Part shown: positions 48,801 to 58,670 of the stretch, piece after piece
Layout of the letters: the number at the start of each line of letters is the position of its first letter
How positions within the stretch are numbered: position 1 is the stretch's first letter
Assembly: GCA_024235015.1 (NCBI GenBank)
Contig: JACKNG010000004.1
Coordinates: 1 to 64,000, forward strand
Source of the DNA: Gammaproteobacteria bacterium
Lineage (GTDB): Bacteria > Pseudomonadota > Gammaproteobacteria > Ga0077536
Direction: 5' to 3'
DNA length: 64,000 bases
Notes under the pieces: generated by a model
What the model saw: the letters and a program-made list of their open reading frames with translations, nothing else
What the model was told of the DNA's origin: nothing
The model's database searches: none
Translations under genes and position numbers: made by a program

Positions 48801-48829
48801 GACGACTGCGCCGGTCCGGCGCGGTCGTC
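48801..48829. terminator. Strong hairpin between convergent cytochrome and uvrD genes
   Basis: GACGACTGCGCCGG and CCGGCGCGGTCGTC form a 14-bp arm pair with one G-U and a minimal loop. It lies 40 bp after the cytochrome stop and 13 bp before the uvrD stop. No U tract is present on either side. Confidence 0.45.
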
Positions 48830-48841
48830 ACCCCCACCCTG

Positions 48842-51019
48842 TCACATCGCTTCGAGCCCGGCGTAGGCCGCCACCAGCCACTTGGTGCCGGCGCCCTCGA
48901 AATTGACCTGCACGCGCGAATGCTCGCCGTGCCCCTCGAAATTCAGCACCACGCCTTCGCCGAACATGCGGTGGACGACGCGCTGCCCGAGTTGCAGGCC
49001 GCCGACTTCCTGCCCGCCGAGACCACCGCCGCGGGCCTGGTAGGACGAACGCGGCGTCGCCACCCGCCCGCCGAGGCGAACTTCCTCGATCGCTTCGCGC
49101 GGCAGTTCGCGGATGAAGCGGGACGGCTGCGGGTAATACTCGGTACCGTGCAGGCGGCGCGATTCGGCATGGGTCATGACGAGCTTGCGCATCGCACGCG
49201 TGATGCCGACGTAGCACAGCCGACGCTCCTCCTCGAGCTGGACCGGGTCCTCGCTCGAGCGCTGGTGCGGAAAGAGGCCTTCCTCGACCCCGACCATGAA
49301 CACCTGCGGGAACTCCAGGCCCTTGGCCGAGTGCAGGGTCATGAGCTGGACGCAGTCGGTGTGGGCGTCGGCCTGGCCCTCGCCGGATTCGAGCGCGGCA
49401 TGGGACAGGAAGGCCGCCAGTAGCGGCATCTCCTCGTCCTCGGGGGCCGGGGTGAAATCGCGCGCGGCGGTGACCAGTTCCTCCAGGTTCTCGATGCGAT
49501 CGAGGCCGCGCTCGCCCTTCTCCTTGCGGTAGTGCTCGACGAGGCCACTGGCTTCGATGACCGATTCGAGCAGTTCCGGCAGGCCGAGATCGCCGACCGC
49601 GACGCTCATGCGATCGATGAGGTCCATGAACCGTTGCAGGGCGCCGACCGCACGCGCGCCGAGTTCGCGTGTCTCGACCAGCTGGCGCGTCGCCTCCCAC
49701 AGGGTAATGCGCTCGCGCCGCGCCACCGCGCGCAGCTCCTCGATGCTGCGCTGGCCGATACCACGGGTTGGTACGTTGACGATGCGCTCGAAGGCGGCAT
49801 CGTCACCACGCCAGGCGGCGAGACGCACGTAGGCCAGGGCATCCTTGATCTCGGCGCGCTCGTAGAAACGGAAACCGCCGTAGACCCGGTAGGGCAGGTC
49901 GGCCTGGCGCAGGGCGTCTTCGAGCACGCGCGACTGCGCGCTGACCCGGTAGAGCACCGCGCACTCGCTGAGCCCGCCGCCGTAGTCACGCCATTGCATC
50001 ACGCGGTCGACGACGAAACGCGCCTCGTCGAGATCGTTGTAGGCGGCGTAGAGCGTGATCGGCTCACCCGCGCTGCCATCCGTCCACAACTCCTTGCCGA
50101 GGCGAGTCGGGTTGTTGGCGATGAGGGTATTGGCAGCGTTGAGAATGTTGCCGGTCGAGCGGTAGTTCTGCTCGAGGCGAATCAGCGCGTGGGCAGGAAA
50201 ATCGCTGCGGAAGCGCTGCATGTTCTCGACCCGCGCGCCGCGCCAGCTGTAGATCGACTGGTCGTCGTCGCCGACCACGAAGATGCTGCCGTCGTCGCCG
50301 ACGAGCTGGCGCAGCCAGGCGTACTGGATGGCATTGGTGTCCTGGAACTCGTCGACCAGCACGTGCCAGAAGCGCTCCTGGTAGTGGCGCAACAGGCCCG
50401 GGTGATTGCTCCACAGCTCGTGGGCGCGCAGCAGCAGTTCGGCGAAATCGACCAGCCCCGAGCGCGCGCAGGCCTCTTCGTAGGCCGCGTAGATGTCGAT
50501 CAGGGTGTGCAGGGCGCTGTCGCCGTAATCGTCGATGTGCTGGGGCCGCTGGCCGTCGTCCTTGCGCGCGTTGATGAACCACTGCGCCTCTTTCGGCGGC
50601 CACTCGCTGTCGTCGAGATTGAGACCGCGGATGACCCGGCGCAGCACGCGTTGCTGATCGTCGGCGTCGATGATCTGGAAGTTCTCGGGCAAGCCGGCGT
50701 CGCGCGCGTGGGCGCGCAGCAGGCGGTGGGCGATGTTGTGAAAGGTGCCCACCCACATGCCGCCGAGCGGTCGGCCGGTGAGCTGCTCGATGCGCCCGCG
50801 CATCTCGGCCGCGGCCTTGTTGGTGAAGGTCACGGCGAGAATGCCGTGCGGGGAGGCCTGGCCGGTCTCCAGGTACCAGGCGATACGGTGCACCAGTACG
50901 CGGGTCTTGCCGCTGCCGGCGCCGGCCAGGACCAGCACCTGCGGGGCGTCGCTGGACACGGCCTCGCGCTGGCGGGCGTTGAGCGGGGCGAGGATGGGGG
51001 AATCGGCTATGGCTGACAT
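48842..51019 (-). CDS. uvrD: DNA helicase II UvrD
   Basis: SF1A 3'-5' helicase for nucleotide-excision and mismatch repair (725 aa from ATG 51019, E. coli 720). Motif I LAGAGSGKTRVLVHR, Ia TFTNKAAAEMR, II LVDEFQDTN, III GDDDQSIYSWRGA, IV LEQNYRS, V TLHSAKGLEF and VI EEERRLCYVGITRA are all intact. The last residues, QRVVHRMFGEGVVLNFEG, are the UvrD/PcrA C-terminal Tudor-like RNAP-contact domain. The 39-codon upstream extension is not conserved in character. Confidence 0.97.
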   Translation of the reverse strand: MSAIADSPILAPLNARQREAVSSDAPQVLVLAGAGSGKTRVLVHRIAWYLETGQASPHGILAVTFTNKAAAEMRGRIEQLTGRPLGGMWVGTFHNIAHRLLRAHARDAGLPENFQIIDADDQQRVLRRVIRGLNLDDSEWPPKEAQWFINARKDDGQRPQHIDDYGDSALHTLIDIYAAYEEACARSGLVDFAELLLRAHELWSNHPGLLRHYQERFWHVLVDEFQDTNAIQYAWLRQLVGDDGSIFVVGDDDQSIYSWRGARVENMQRFRSDFPAHALIRLEQNYRSTGNILNAANTLIANNPTRLGKELWTDGSAGEPITLYAAYNDLDEARFVVDRVMQWRDYGGGLSECAVLYRVSAQSRVLEDALRQADLPYRVYGGFRFYERAEIKDALAYVRLAAWRGDDAAFERIVNVPTRGIGQRSIEELRAVARRERITLWEATRQLVETRELGARAVGALQRFMDLIDRMSVAVGDLGLPELLESVIEASGLVEHYRKEKGERGLDRIENLEELVTAARDFTPAPEDEEMPLLAAFLSHAALESGEGQADAHTDCVQLMTLHSAKGLEFPQVFMVGVEEGLFPHQRSSEDPVQLEEERRLCYVGITRAMRKLVMTHAESRRLHGTEYYPQPSRFIRELPREAIEEVRLGGRVATPRSSYQARGGGLGGQEVGGLQLGQRVVHRMFGEGVVLNFEGHGEHSRVQVNFEGAGTKWLVAAYAGLEAM

Positions 51020-51171
51020 CGGGCGCGGCGTCCGCAACGGCCGCGAGCGGACCATTCGCCGCGCGCCGTAGAGGTGGTTGAATGGCCCGCTAGTGTACCC
51101 GCGCCGGCGTGGCGCGCTCAAAGCGCGGGCATACATCGCCGGGCGGGCGTCGCTGCGGGTAGCATAGGCGG

Positions 51172-52518
51172 ATGAACAAGCCTGCTGCCGTCGACTACAA
51201 CGCCCCCGACGTCCTCGACACCCTGGCCTGCGATGCGCTCGAGATAGCCACCGCGAGCGGTGTGGGCGAGGCCGAGATCGCGGTCTCGGCCGGCGAGGGG
51301 CTCAGCGTCACCGTGCGCGACGGTGCCTGCGAGACCCTGGAATACGAACGCGACAAGTCGCTCGCCGTGACCGTCTACCTGGACGGGCGCAAGGGCAGCG
51401 CCACCACCACCGACTTCTCGCGCGCCGCGCTCGAGGACACCATCGCCGCGGCCCGGCGCATCGCCGAGCATGGCGAGGCCGATCCCTATGCCGGGCTCGC
51501 CGAGGCCCGCTACCTGGCGACGAACGTGCCGGATCTCGACCTCGATCACCCCTGGGAACTCAGCGCCGAGGAAGCCATCGCGCTGGCCCTCGACTGCGAG
51601 CGCGTCGCGCTGGGCGAGGACAAGCGCATCCGCCAATCCGACGGCGCCAGCGTCAACCGCTACCGCGGCACCCGCGCCTATGCCAACAGCCACGGTTTCC
51701 ACGGCGCCTACCGCGGCACCCGCCACGCCGTCAGCGCGGTCATGATCGGTGCCGACGACGGCGGCATGCAGCGCGGTTACTGGTATTCGAGCGCGCGCGA
51801 CCCGGCACGCCTCGAAGACCCCGCGGCGGTCGGCCGGCGCGCCGCCGAACGCACGGTGGCCAAGCTCGGCGCGCGCCGCATCGCCACCACCACGCTGCCG
51901 GTGATCTTCGAGCACCGCGCCGCGGCCGGGCTCATCGGTCACCTGGTCAGCGCCATCTCGGGCGGCGCGCAGTATCGCCGGGCGTCGTTCCTGCTCGATG
52001 CGCTGGGCGAGGCCGTGCTCGCGCCGGCGCTGTCGCTGGACGAGCGGCCGCACCTGCCCGGCGCGCTCGGCAGTGCGCCCTTCGACGGCGACGGCATCGC
52101 CACCCGCGAGCAGACCATCGTGCACGCCGGTCGGCTCGAAACCTACCTGCTCGGCGCCTATGCCGCACGCCGCCTCCGCCGCGAACCGACCGGCAATGCC
52201 GGCGGCACCCATAACCTCGTGCTGGTCGGCGCTACGCAACCGCTCGAAGCGATCGTCGGCAGGCTGGAGCGCGGCCTGCTGGTGACCGACCTGATGGGCT
52301 TCGGCGTCAACGGCGTGACCGGCGATTACTCGCGCGGCGCCAGCGGCTTCTACATCGAGAATGGTGAAATCGCCTACCCGGTCGAGGAGATCACCATCGC
52401 CGGCAAGCTGCGCGAGATGTTGTGTGGCATCACGGCGGTCGCCGACGACGCGTTGGAAGACATGAGCATCCACACCGGCTCGCTACTCGTCGAGCGCATG
52501 GCGGTGGCCGGGAGTTGA
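51172..52518 (+). CDS. pmbA: Metalloprotease-related protein PmbA/TldE
   Basis: TldD/PmbA family (448 aa, usual about 450). With TldD it forms a protease that processes microcins and degrades unfolded peptides; PmbA itself lacks the zinc motif, as here (no HExxxH). AYANSHGFHGAYRGTRHAVS, ERPHLPGALGSAPFDGDG, LLGAYAARRL and DLMGFGVNGVTGDYSRGASG are family signatures. tldD is not in this window. A perfect inverted repeat follows the stop. Confidence 0.94.
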   Translation: MNKPAAVDYNAPDVLDTLACDALEIATASGVGEAEIAVSAGEGLSVTVRDGACETLEYERDKSLAVTVYLDGRKGSATTTDFSRAALEDTIAAARRIAEHGEADPYAGLAEARYLATNVPDLDLDHPWELSAEEAIALALDCERVALGEDKRIRQSDGASVNRYRGTRAYANSHGFHGAYRGTRHAVSAVMIGADDGGMQRGYWYSSARDPARLEDPAAVGRRAAERTVAKLGARRIATTTLPVIFEHRAAAGLIGHLVSAISGGAQYRRASFLLDALGEAVLAPALSLDERPHLPGALGSAPFDGDGIATREQTIVHAGRLETYLLGAYAARRLRREPTGNAGGTHNLVLVGATQPLEAIVGRLERGLLVTDLMGFGVNGVTGDYSRGASGFYIENGEIAYPVEEITIAGKLREMLCGITAVADDALEDMSIHTGSLLVERMAVAGS

Positions 52519-52543
52519 TGCACCTGCCGGAGGGATTGGGGAA

Positions 52544-52617
52544 AATTGGTGACAGTATACTTTTGAAAAGCGCCCGGCCGGGTGCAAGCGGCAGTCAAAA
52601 GTATACTGTCACCAATT
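52544..52617. repeat. 74-bp element with 23-bp perfect inverted repeats
   Basis: Left arm 52544-52566 and right arm 52595-52617 are exact reverse complements over 23 bp and contain GGTGACAGTATACTTTTG. The 28-nt centre is GC-rich. It lies between the convergent pmbA and sthA stops. The arms resemble REP/MITE-type repeats that accompany REP-associated transposases; no transposase gene is present here. It could also fold as a terminator for both genes. Confidence 0.85.
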
Positions 52618-52654
52618 GTTCCAATTATTCCTCGCCGGATTCTCCCCCGGCTGC

Positions 52655-54043
52655 TCACGCGCGCAGCTTGTTCCAGCAATCGAGCGCCGCGATCTTGTAG
52701 GTCTCGGCCAGGGTCGGGTAGTTGAACACCGCGTCGACGAAGAAATCGAGCGAGCCGCCGTGGGCGAGCACCGCCTGGCCGATGTGGATGAGTTCGGTCG
52801 CGCCCTCGCCGACGATGTGCACGCCGAGCAGCCGGCGATCGTCGAGATCGACGAGGAGTTTCAGCAGGCCTTCACGCAGGCCCAGGATCTGGCCACGCGA
52901 GGTCTCGCGGAAGCGCGCGATGCCGGTTTCGTAGCGTGCGCCGACCGCGCGCAGTTCTTCCTCGGTCTGACCGATCACGCTCATCTCGGGCACCGAGTAG
53001 ATGCCGAAGGGAAACACGTTGCCGGCCTGGGTGATGGCGTTGTCGAAGGCATGCGCGCCGGCCTGCCGGCCCTGCTCCATCGAGGTCGAGGCCAGGGCCG
53101 GGAAGCCGATGCAGTCGCCCGCGGCATAGATGTGCGGCACCTGGGTGCGGAAATGGCCGTCGACCACCAGGCGGCCGCGCTCGTCGGTGTCGAGCCCGGC
53201 GTTCTCCAGGCGCAGGGTATCGGTGTTGCTCTCGCGCCCCGAGGCGAACAACACCATGTTGGCGCGGATGCGCTTGCCGCTCGCCAGGCAGACCGTGAGT
53301 TGCTTGTCGTTGATCACCTCGACCGTCTCGACGGTCTCGCCGAGGCGCAGCGATACGCCGCGATCACGCAGGTGATGGGCGAACTCGTCGACGATTTCCC
53401 GGTCGAGGAAACCGAGCATGTCGTCGCGGCCGTCGACCAGGGTGACGTCGATGTCGAGCGCGCTGAAGATCGAGGCGTACTCGACGCCGATCACCCCTGC
53501 GCCGACCACCACCAGGGTGCGCGGCAGCTCGGTCATGGTGAGGATGTTGTCGCTGTCGACCACGCTCGGGCAGTCGAACGGCACGTTGGGTGGATGGTAG
53601 GGCCGCGAGCCGCTGGCGATGAGGATGCGCTCGGCCTCGATCACCCGCGAGTCCTCGTCGTTGATCGCGATGCGCAGGCGGTGCGGGGTCTCGAAGCTGG
53701 CGGTGCCGGCGATGGTGTCGACGAAGTTGCGATGCAGCTTGTGCATCAGCACCTCGATCTCGTGGCGGATGGTGATGTCGAGGCGCTGCATCAGGTCCTC
53801 GGCGGTGATGCGCTCCTTGACCCGGTAGCTGCGGCCGTAGAAGCCGCGCTGGCGCCAGCCGGACAGGTACAGCACCGCCTCGCGCAGCGTCTTGCTCGGG
53901 ATCGTGCCGGTGTGCACGCAGGCGCCACCGATACTGAACGAGCGCTCGACGACCGCGACCGAGCGGCCGAGCTTGGCGGCCTGGATGGCCGCGCGCTGGC
54001 CGGCCGGCCCGCTGCCGATGACCACGAAATCGTACTTGTGCAT
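52655..54043 (-). CDS. sthA: Soluble pyridine nucleotide transhydrogenase SthA
   Basis: FAD flavoprotein that equilibrates NADPH and NADH (462 aa). FAD fold YDFVVIGSGPAGQRAAIQAAK; NAD fold TLVVVGAGVIGVEYASIFS. The redox segment GGACVHTGTIPSKTL keeps the first Cys but has Thr in place of the second, the SthA pattern that separates it from lipoamide dehydrogenase. HIYAAGDCIGFPALAS and the C-terminal interface helix are present. Confidence 0.95.
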   Translation of the reverse strand: MHKYDFVVIGSGPAGQRAAIQAAKLGRSVAVVERSFSIGGACVHTGTIPSKTLREAVLYLSGWRQRGFYGRSYRVKERITAEDLMQRLDITIRHEIEVLMHKLHRNFVDTIAGTASFETPHRLRIAINDEDSRVIEAERILIASGSRPYHPPNVPFDCPSVVDSDNILTMTELPRTLVVVGAGVIGVEYASIFSALDIDVTLVDGRDDMLGFLDREIVDEFAHHLRDRGVSLRLGETVETVEVINDKQLTVCLASGKRIRANMVLFASGRESNTDTLRLENAGLDTDERGRLVVDGHFRTQVPHIYAAGDCIGFPALASTSMEQGRQAGAHAFDNAITQAGNVFPFGIYSVPEMSVIGQTEEELRAVGARYETGIARFRETSRGQILGLREGLLKLLVDLDDRRLLGVHIVGEGATELIHIGQAVLAHGGSLDFFVDAVFNYPTLAETYKIAALDCWNKLRA

Positions 54044-54380
54044 GGCTTTCCCCGCTCTCCCCGCCTACGCCGGTACCAACTCCGCGGCGAACTGCGCCTC
54101 ACCGGGCCGCCCGACCGTGCGGAATCGGTTCGAGCCGGACCGCTCGTCCGCCGCCTGCCGCGACCGCCGGTCCGCCACCGACCCGGGCGATGCTCGCAAC
54201 CGCCGTCACGACGGACAGGCGTGAGAATTCCGGGTTAAGCTTTTCGCCGCACGCGCCGAGTCAGTGTACAGGCGCGGCCGTCGCGCGGCACCGGCGCACA
54301 CGCGCATCGCGCACAGGATAGCGGCGCCGGTCGGCGACGTCTGAAGGCGCTCACCACCCCGACAACACCGAGAGGACGCG
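54044..54380. other. Divergent gap sthA / moxR
   Basis: 337 bp. A small AT-richer spot (GAATTCCGGGTTAAGCTTTT near 54225) may be a promoter zone, but no consensus pair is clear. I see no gene, repeat or RNA structure. Confidence 0.5.
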
Positions 54381-55337
54381 ATGCAACTCCGCGAACGTGC
54401 CGTCAGCGCGACCGCCACCACGCACAGCCAGGCGCAGGCCGTGATCAGTGCCGCCAACCGCGTGATCCTGGGCAAGAACCACGAGATCAAGCTGGCGCTC
54501 ACCTGCCTGCTCGCGCGCGGTCACCTGCTCATCGAGGATCTGCCCGGGGTCGGCAAGACCACCCTCGCCCACCTCCTCGCACGCCTGCTCGGGCTCGGCT
54601 TCCAGCGCATCCAGTTCACCAGCGACCTGCTGCCGGCGGACGTCACCGGCGTCTACGTCTACGATCGCGATGGCGGCGAGTTCCGCTTCCACCCGGGGCC
54701 GATCTTCAGCAACGTGGTCCTCGCCGACGAGATCAACCGCGCCACGCCGCGGGCGCAGAGCGCGTTGCTGGAGGCGATGGAAGAGCGCCAGGTCACGATC
54801 GAGAACCACACCCACGCCCTGCCGCAGCCCTTTTTCGTCATCGCCACGCAGAACCCGGTCGAGCAGATCGGCACCTTCCCGCTGCCCGAGTCCCAGCTCG
54901 ATCGCTTCCTCATGTGCATCTCTCTCGGCTACCCCGACCGCGGCGCCGAGCGCGCCCTGCTGGCGGGCGAGGACCGGCGCGACCTGCTCGCCGCCCAGGA
55001 GCCCGTGCTCGATGCCGCGACCCTGGCCGGCCTGCAGGCCGCGGTCGGCGAGGTCCACGCCAGCGAAGCGCTGCTCGACTACGTGCAGAATCTCATCGCC
55101 CACAGCCGCAGCGCCCCGGCCTTCGCCGGCGGCCTGTCACCGCGCGCCGGGCTCGCCCTGCTGCGCGCGGCGCGCGCCTGGGCCCTGGTCGACGGGCGTA
55201 ATCACGTTCTGCCCGACGACGTGCAGGCGGTGCTGCCGGCGGTCGCCGTGCATCGCCTGCGCCCCGCCGCGGACGACGGCAGCCGCACGGCCGGCTTCAT
55301 CCGCGAAGCCCTGGTCGAGGCCGTGCCGATCCCGTGA
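54381..55337 (+). CDS. MoxR-family AAA+ ATPase
   Basis: Chaperone-like ATPase (318 aa). Walker A EDLPGVGKTTLAH, Walker B NVVLADEINRATPR, sensor 1 FFVIATQNPVEQIGTF and arginine region FPLPESQLDRFLM are standard. MoxR proteins are encoded with DUF58 and transglutaminase or VWA genes and are thought to mature metal- or cofactor-bearing complexes. Its stop overlaps the DUF58 GTG. Confidence 0.94.
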   Translation: MQLRERAVSATATTHSQAQAVISAANRVILGKNHEIKLALTCLLARGHLLIEDLPGVGKTTLAHLLARLLGLGFQRIQFTSDLLPADVTGVYVYDRDGGEFRFHPGPIFSNVVLADEINRATPRAQSALLEAMEERQVTIENHTHALPQPFFVIATQNPVEQIGTFPLPESQLDRFLMCISLGYPDRGAERALLAGEDRRDLLAAQEPVLDAATLAGLQAAVGEVHASEALLDYVQNLIAHSRSAPAFAGGLSPRAGLALLRAARAWALVDGRNHVLPDDVQAVLPAVAVHRLRPAADDGSRTAGFIREALVEAVPIP

Positions 55338-56284
55338 GCGCGTCGGCAGCCGCGCTGCAGACGCTCGACCGGCACCGCGTCTACATCTTCCTCTCGCGCC
55401 CGGGACTGATCCTGGGCGCGATGCTGCTGATCATCCTGCTCGGCGCCATCAACTACGACAACGCGCTCGGCTACCTGCTCGCCTTCCTGCTCGGCGGGCT
55501 GGTGATGGTGGCGATGCTGCACACCTACCACAACCTCGCCGGCCTCGGCTTCCGCGGCGCCCGCGCACGGCCGGTCTTCGCCGGCGAACGCGCCGAGTTC
55601 GAATGCCTCGTCGACAACCCCACTGCACGGCCGCGCCTGCGCCTGTTCCTGAAGTACTGGCCACGCGGACGTGCGCGCGCCGCGCGGCGCTACCTGGCGC
55701 GCTTCGAGACCGAGTTCGATCTCGAGCCCGGGGTGAGTACCTATGTCGCCGTCGCGGTCGATGCCGATCGCCGCGGCTGGCTCGAACTCGGCCGCGTGGT
55801 GCTGCACAGCCACTACCCGCTCGGCATCCTGCGCGCCTGGGCCTACTTCGAATCCGATGCCCGCTGCCTGGTATACCCGGCGCCGCGCGGCAGCCTGCCG
55901 CTGCCGCTCGCCGATACCCCCGCGCAGGGCGCGCAGCTCAGCCAGCAGCCCGGCGCCGACGATTTCGCCGGCCTGCGCCGCTACGCGCCGGGTGACGCGG
56001 TGCGTGCCATCGCCTGGAAGACCCTGGCCAAGGAACAGGAACTGATGGTCAAGCGCTTCCACGGCCAGCATGCCGCGCAGGTCTCGCTGAGCTGGGCCGC
56101 GACCGCCCGCCTCGGCGACCTCGAAGCGCGGCTGTCGCAGCTTGCCGCCTGGGCACTCGAGGCCCACCGGCGCGGCGCCAGCTTCGCCCTCGACCTGCCC
56201 GGCGCCAGCGTGCCGCAGGGCGAGGGTCCACGCCATCTCGAAGCCTGCCTGCGCATGCTCGCGCTCTACGAGCCGCGCGCGTGA
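55334..56284 (+). CDS. DUF58 membrane protein
   Basis: A 316-aa protein, GTG start. Two membrane helices near the N terminus (about 25-70, LILGAMLLIILLGAINYDN and LLAFLLGGLVMVAM) and the DUF58 core with GADDFAGLRRYAPGDAVRAI.W in the second half. The family is a partner of MoxR ATPases; the core resembles VWA folds. It overlaps both neighbours by GTGA. Confidence 0.9.
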   Translation: MSASAAALQTLDRHRVYIFLSRPGLILGAMLLIILLGAINYDNALGYLLAFLLGGLVMVAMLHTYHNLAGLGFRGARARPVFAGERAEFECLVDNPTARPRLRLFLKYWPRGRARAARRYLARFETEFDLEPGVSTYVAVAVDADRRGWLELGRVVLHSHYPLGILRAWAYFESDARCLVYPAPRGSLPLPLADTPAQGAQLSQQPGADDFAGLRRYAPGDAVRAIAWKTLAKEQELMVKRFHGQHAAQVSLSWAATARLGDLEARLSQLAAWALEAHRRGASFALDLPGASVPQGEGPRHLEACLRMLALYEPRA

Positions 56285-58248
56285 GCAGCCCGCCGCTCAG
56301 CACCCGCGAAGTCATCTGGGTGGCGGGTGCGCTGCTCGCCGGCCTGGTGCCGCACATGCAGCGCTTCCCGGCCTTCCTCAGCCTGGCCTTCGTCGGCGCC
56401 GCGCTGTGGCGGGTGCTCGGCGCCGCCGGCCGCCTGCCGCTGCCCGATCGCAGCCACCCGGTGCTGTGGGCCGGCAAGCAGTTCGTCGCCGTGCTCGCCT
56501 TCGTCACCATCTACGTCGCCTACCGCGGCCAGCTCGGCCGCGAGGCCGGGGTCGAGCTGCTCGCCGCCCTGCTCGGGCTCAAGCTGCTCGAGATGCGCAA
56601 CCCGCGCGACTACTACGTGGTGACCTTCCTCTGCTACTTCCTGGTCGTCACCAATTTCTTCTATTCGCAGACCCTGGCGACCGCGGTCTACATGCTCGGC
56701 CTGGTGGTGTTCGTGACCACCGTGCTGATCCAGTTCAACACGCCGCCGCCACGGCGCGACAGCGCGCGCATGCTGCGCCTCTCGGCGACCATGACGATGC
56801 AGGCGATGCCGCTGATGATCGTCGCCTTCCTGCTCTTCCCGCGCCTGCCCGGACCGCTGTGGGGCCTGCCCCAGGATGCCTACGACGGCGTCACCGGGCT
56901 GTCCGACGAGCTGCGCCTGGGCGAGGTCGCCCGCCTCGGCGTGTCGGACGAAATCGCCTTCCGCGTCGAGTTCCACAACGACCAGCCCGACGACCGCGAT
57001 CTCTACTGGCGCGGCCCGGTGCTCGACAAGACCGACGGCGTGACCTGGCGCGCGGCGCGCCTGCCGAGCGAAGCGCAGCAGGTCGAACGGCTCGGCCCAA
57101 GCTACCGTTACACGGTCATGCTCGAACCGCACAACGAACGCTTCCTGCTCGGCCTCGACACTGTGCTGGTAGCCAAGCCGCCGGCGATCAAGACCGTCGA
57201 CAACCACCTCATCGCGGCCAAGCCGGTGCGCCGGCGCATCGCCTACGAGCTGACCTCGGTGGTCGACTACCGCCTGCGCCCGCTCGGCACGAGCGCGCGC
57301 GAAGCGCTGCTCGCGCTACCGGTGCGCTCGCACCCGCGGGCGAAAGCGCTCGCGGCCGAGTGGGTCGCCGACGATCCGCGCCCGCTGGCGGTCGCCGAGC
57401 GCGCGCTGACTTATTACCGCGAACACGACTTCTACTACTCGCTGACCCCGCCGGCGCTGCGCGGCGACAACGTCGATGCCTTCCTGTTCGAGACCCGCGA
57501 AGGTTTCTGCGAGCACTTCGCCGCCTCCTTCGTGGTACTCATGCGCGCCGCCGGCATCCCCGCGCGCATCGTCACCGGCTACCAGGGCGGTGAGTACAAC
57601 GCGCTCGGCGACTACTTCGTGGTACGCCAGCGCGATGCCCATGCCTGGGCCGAGATCTACGATGAGGATCGCGGCTGGACGCGCGTCGACCCGACCGGCG
57701 CGGTAGCTCCCGAGCGGGTCTCCTCCGGTCTCGACGACGCCCTGCCGCGCAGCGCGATGCGCCGCGCCCGCGAGGGCGCCATGCATTCCGCCCTGCTGGC
57801 GCGCCTGCGCGACAGCGTCGACGCCGTGACCTACGGTTGGAACCAGTGGGTGCTGGGCTATTCGACGGCGGCGCAAAAGCGTTTACTGGGTGAGTTCGGC
57901 GTCGAGGACGCCGATTACGGCACCCTGGTCATCGCGCTGACCGTGGCGCTGGCCGCGGCGATGCTGGTCCTCGCCGTGCTGGTGCTGCGCGTCGCAAGGC
58001 CGCGCGGCGACCCGGCGCAGGCCGCCTGGCTCGAGTTCGGCGCACGGCTCGCCCGCATCGGCCTCGCCCGCCTGCCCAGCGAGGCACCGCGCGCCTACGC
58101 GCTACGTGTCGCCAAGCGGCGCGCCGACCTCGCCGCCGAGGCGCTGGCCATCACCCGGCTCTACACCCAGGCGCGCTACGGCCGTGGCCGTGCCGACCTG
58201 CAGGCCTTGCAACGGCGCGTGCGCGCATTCCACCCACGCCGCGCCTGA
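56281..58248 (+). CDS. TgpA-like DUF3488/transglutaminase membrane protein
   Basis: A 655-aa protein, GTG start. About six membrane helices (about 10-195), a periplasmic part with a papain-like transglutaminase core (about 400-480) and a further helix (about 545-570) before a DUF4129-like cytoplasmic end. The catalytic triad is visible: Cys in REGFCEHFA, His in QRDAHAWAEIY, Asp in TRVDPTGAV. In Pseudomonas the homologue TgpA is essential; its substrate is unknown. The moxR-DUF58-tgpA operon is complete. Confidence 0.92.
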   Translation: MSSPPLSTREVIWVAGALLAGLVPHMQRFPAFLSLAFVGAALWRVLGAAGRLPLPDRSHPVLWAGKQFVAVLAFVTIYVAYRGQLGREAGVELLAALLGLKLLEMRNPRDYYVVTFLCYFLVVTNFFYSQTLATAVYMLGLVVFVTTVLIQFNTPPPRRDSARMLRLSATMTMQAMPLMIVAFLLFPRLPGPLWGLPQDAYDGVTGLSDELRLGEVARLGVSDEIAFRVEFHNDQPDDRDLYWRGPVLDKTDGVTWRAARLPSEAQQVERLGPSYRYTVMLEPHNERFLLGLDTVLVAKPPAIKTVDNHLIAAKPVRRRIAYELTSVVDYRLRPLGTSAREALLALPVRSHPRAKALAAEWVADDPRPLAVAERALTYYREHDFYYSLTPPALRGDNVDAFLFETREGFCEHFAASFVVLMRAAGIPARIVTGYQGGEYNALGDYFVVRQRDAHAWAEIYDEDRGWTRVDPTGAVAPERVSSGLDDALPRSAMRRAREGAMHSALLARLRDSVDAVTYGWNQWVLGYSTAAQKRLLGEFGVEDADYGTLVIALTVALAAAMLVLAVLVLRVARPRGDPAQAAWLEFGARLARIGLARLPSEAPRAYALRVAKRRADLAAEALAITRLYTQARYGRGRADLQALQRRVRAFHPRRA

Positions 58249-58257
58249 GACGCCGAA

Positions 58258-58653
58258 TCAGGCCGCGCTGAAAGCAGCCACGGCTACCGCGGTGTTCATG
58301 AAATCGCGAAAGCGCGTCCACTTGCCGTCGGCCAGGGTGATGATGTGGACGAAGTCCGAATCGATGGTGCCGCCGGTGCTGAGCGCATTCAGGTTGAGAT
58401 GCCCGGTGACGATCACCTTGTCGGCGTCGGCAAGGAACTCCTCCGGCTCGAACTGGTTGATGCGGACCGAGGACAGCACGGTCTCGAAGAAACGCCGGGC
58501 CTCGGCGCGGCCGCGGTAGGTACCGGCATAGGGAATGACGGCCGGGCCATAGAACTCGATGACGACGTCCTCGGCGAGGTGTTCGAGGATGGCGGGGATG
58601 TCGCCGGCGCCGAAGGCGGCGAAGATCGCCTGGGTGGTTTCGATGTTGGTCAT
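58258..58653 (-). CDS. SnoaL/NTF2-like protein
   Basis: A 131-aa single-domain cone-fold protein: TTQAIFAAFGAGDIPAILEHL, EDVVIEFYGP, YRGRAEARRFFETV and WTRFRDFMNTAVAV. The family includes polyketide cyclases, ketosteroid isomerases and many orphan proteins, so no reaction can be given. It lies 17 bp downstream of the P450 gene, on the same strand, and is probably cotranscribed. Confidence 0.85.
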   Translation of the reverse strand: MTNIETTQAIFAAFGAGDIPAILEHLAEDVVIEFYGPAVIPYAGTYRGRAEARRFFETVLSSVRINQFEPEEFLADADKVIVTGHLNLNALSTGGTIDSDFVHIITLADGKWTRFRDFMNTAVAVAAFSAA

Positions 58654-58670
58654 GGTGGATAGCTCCGGGT

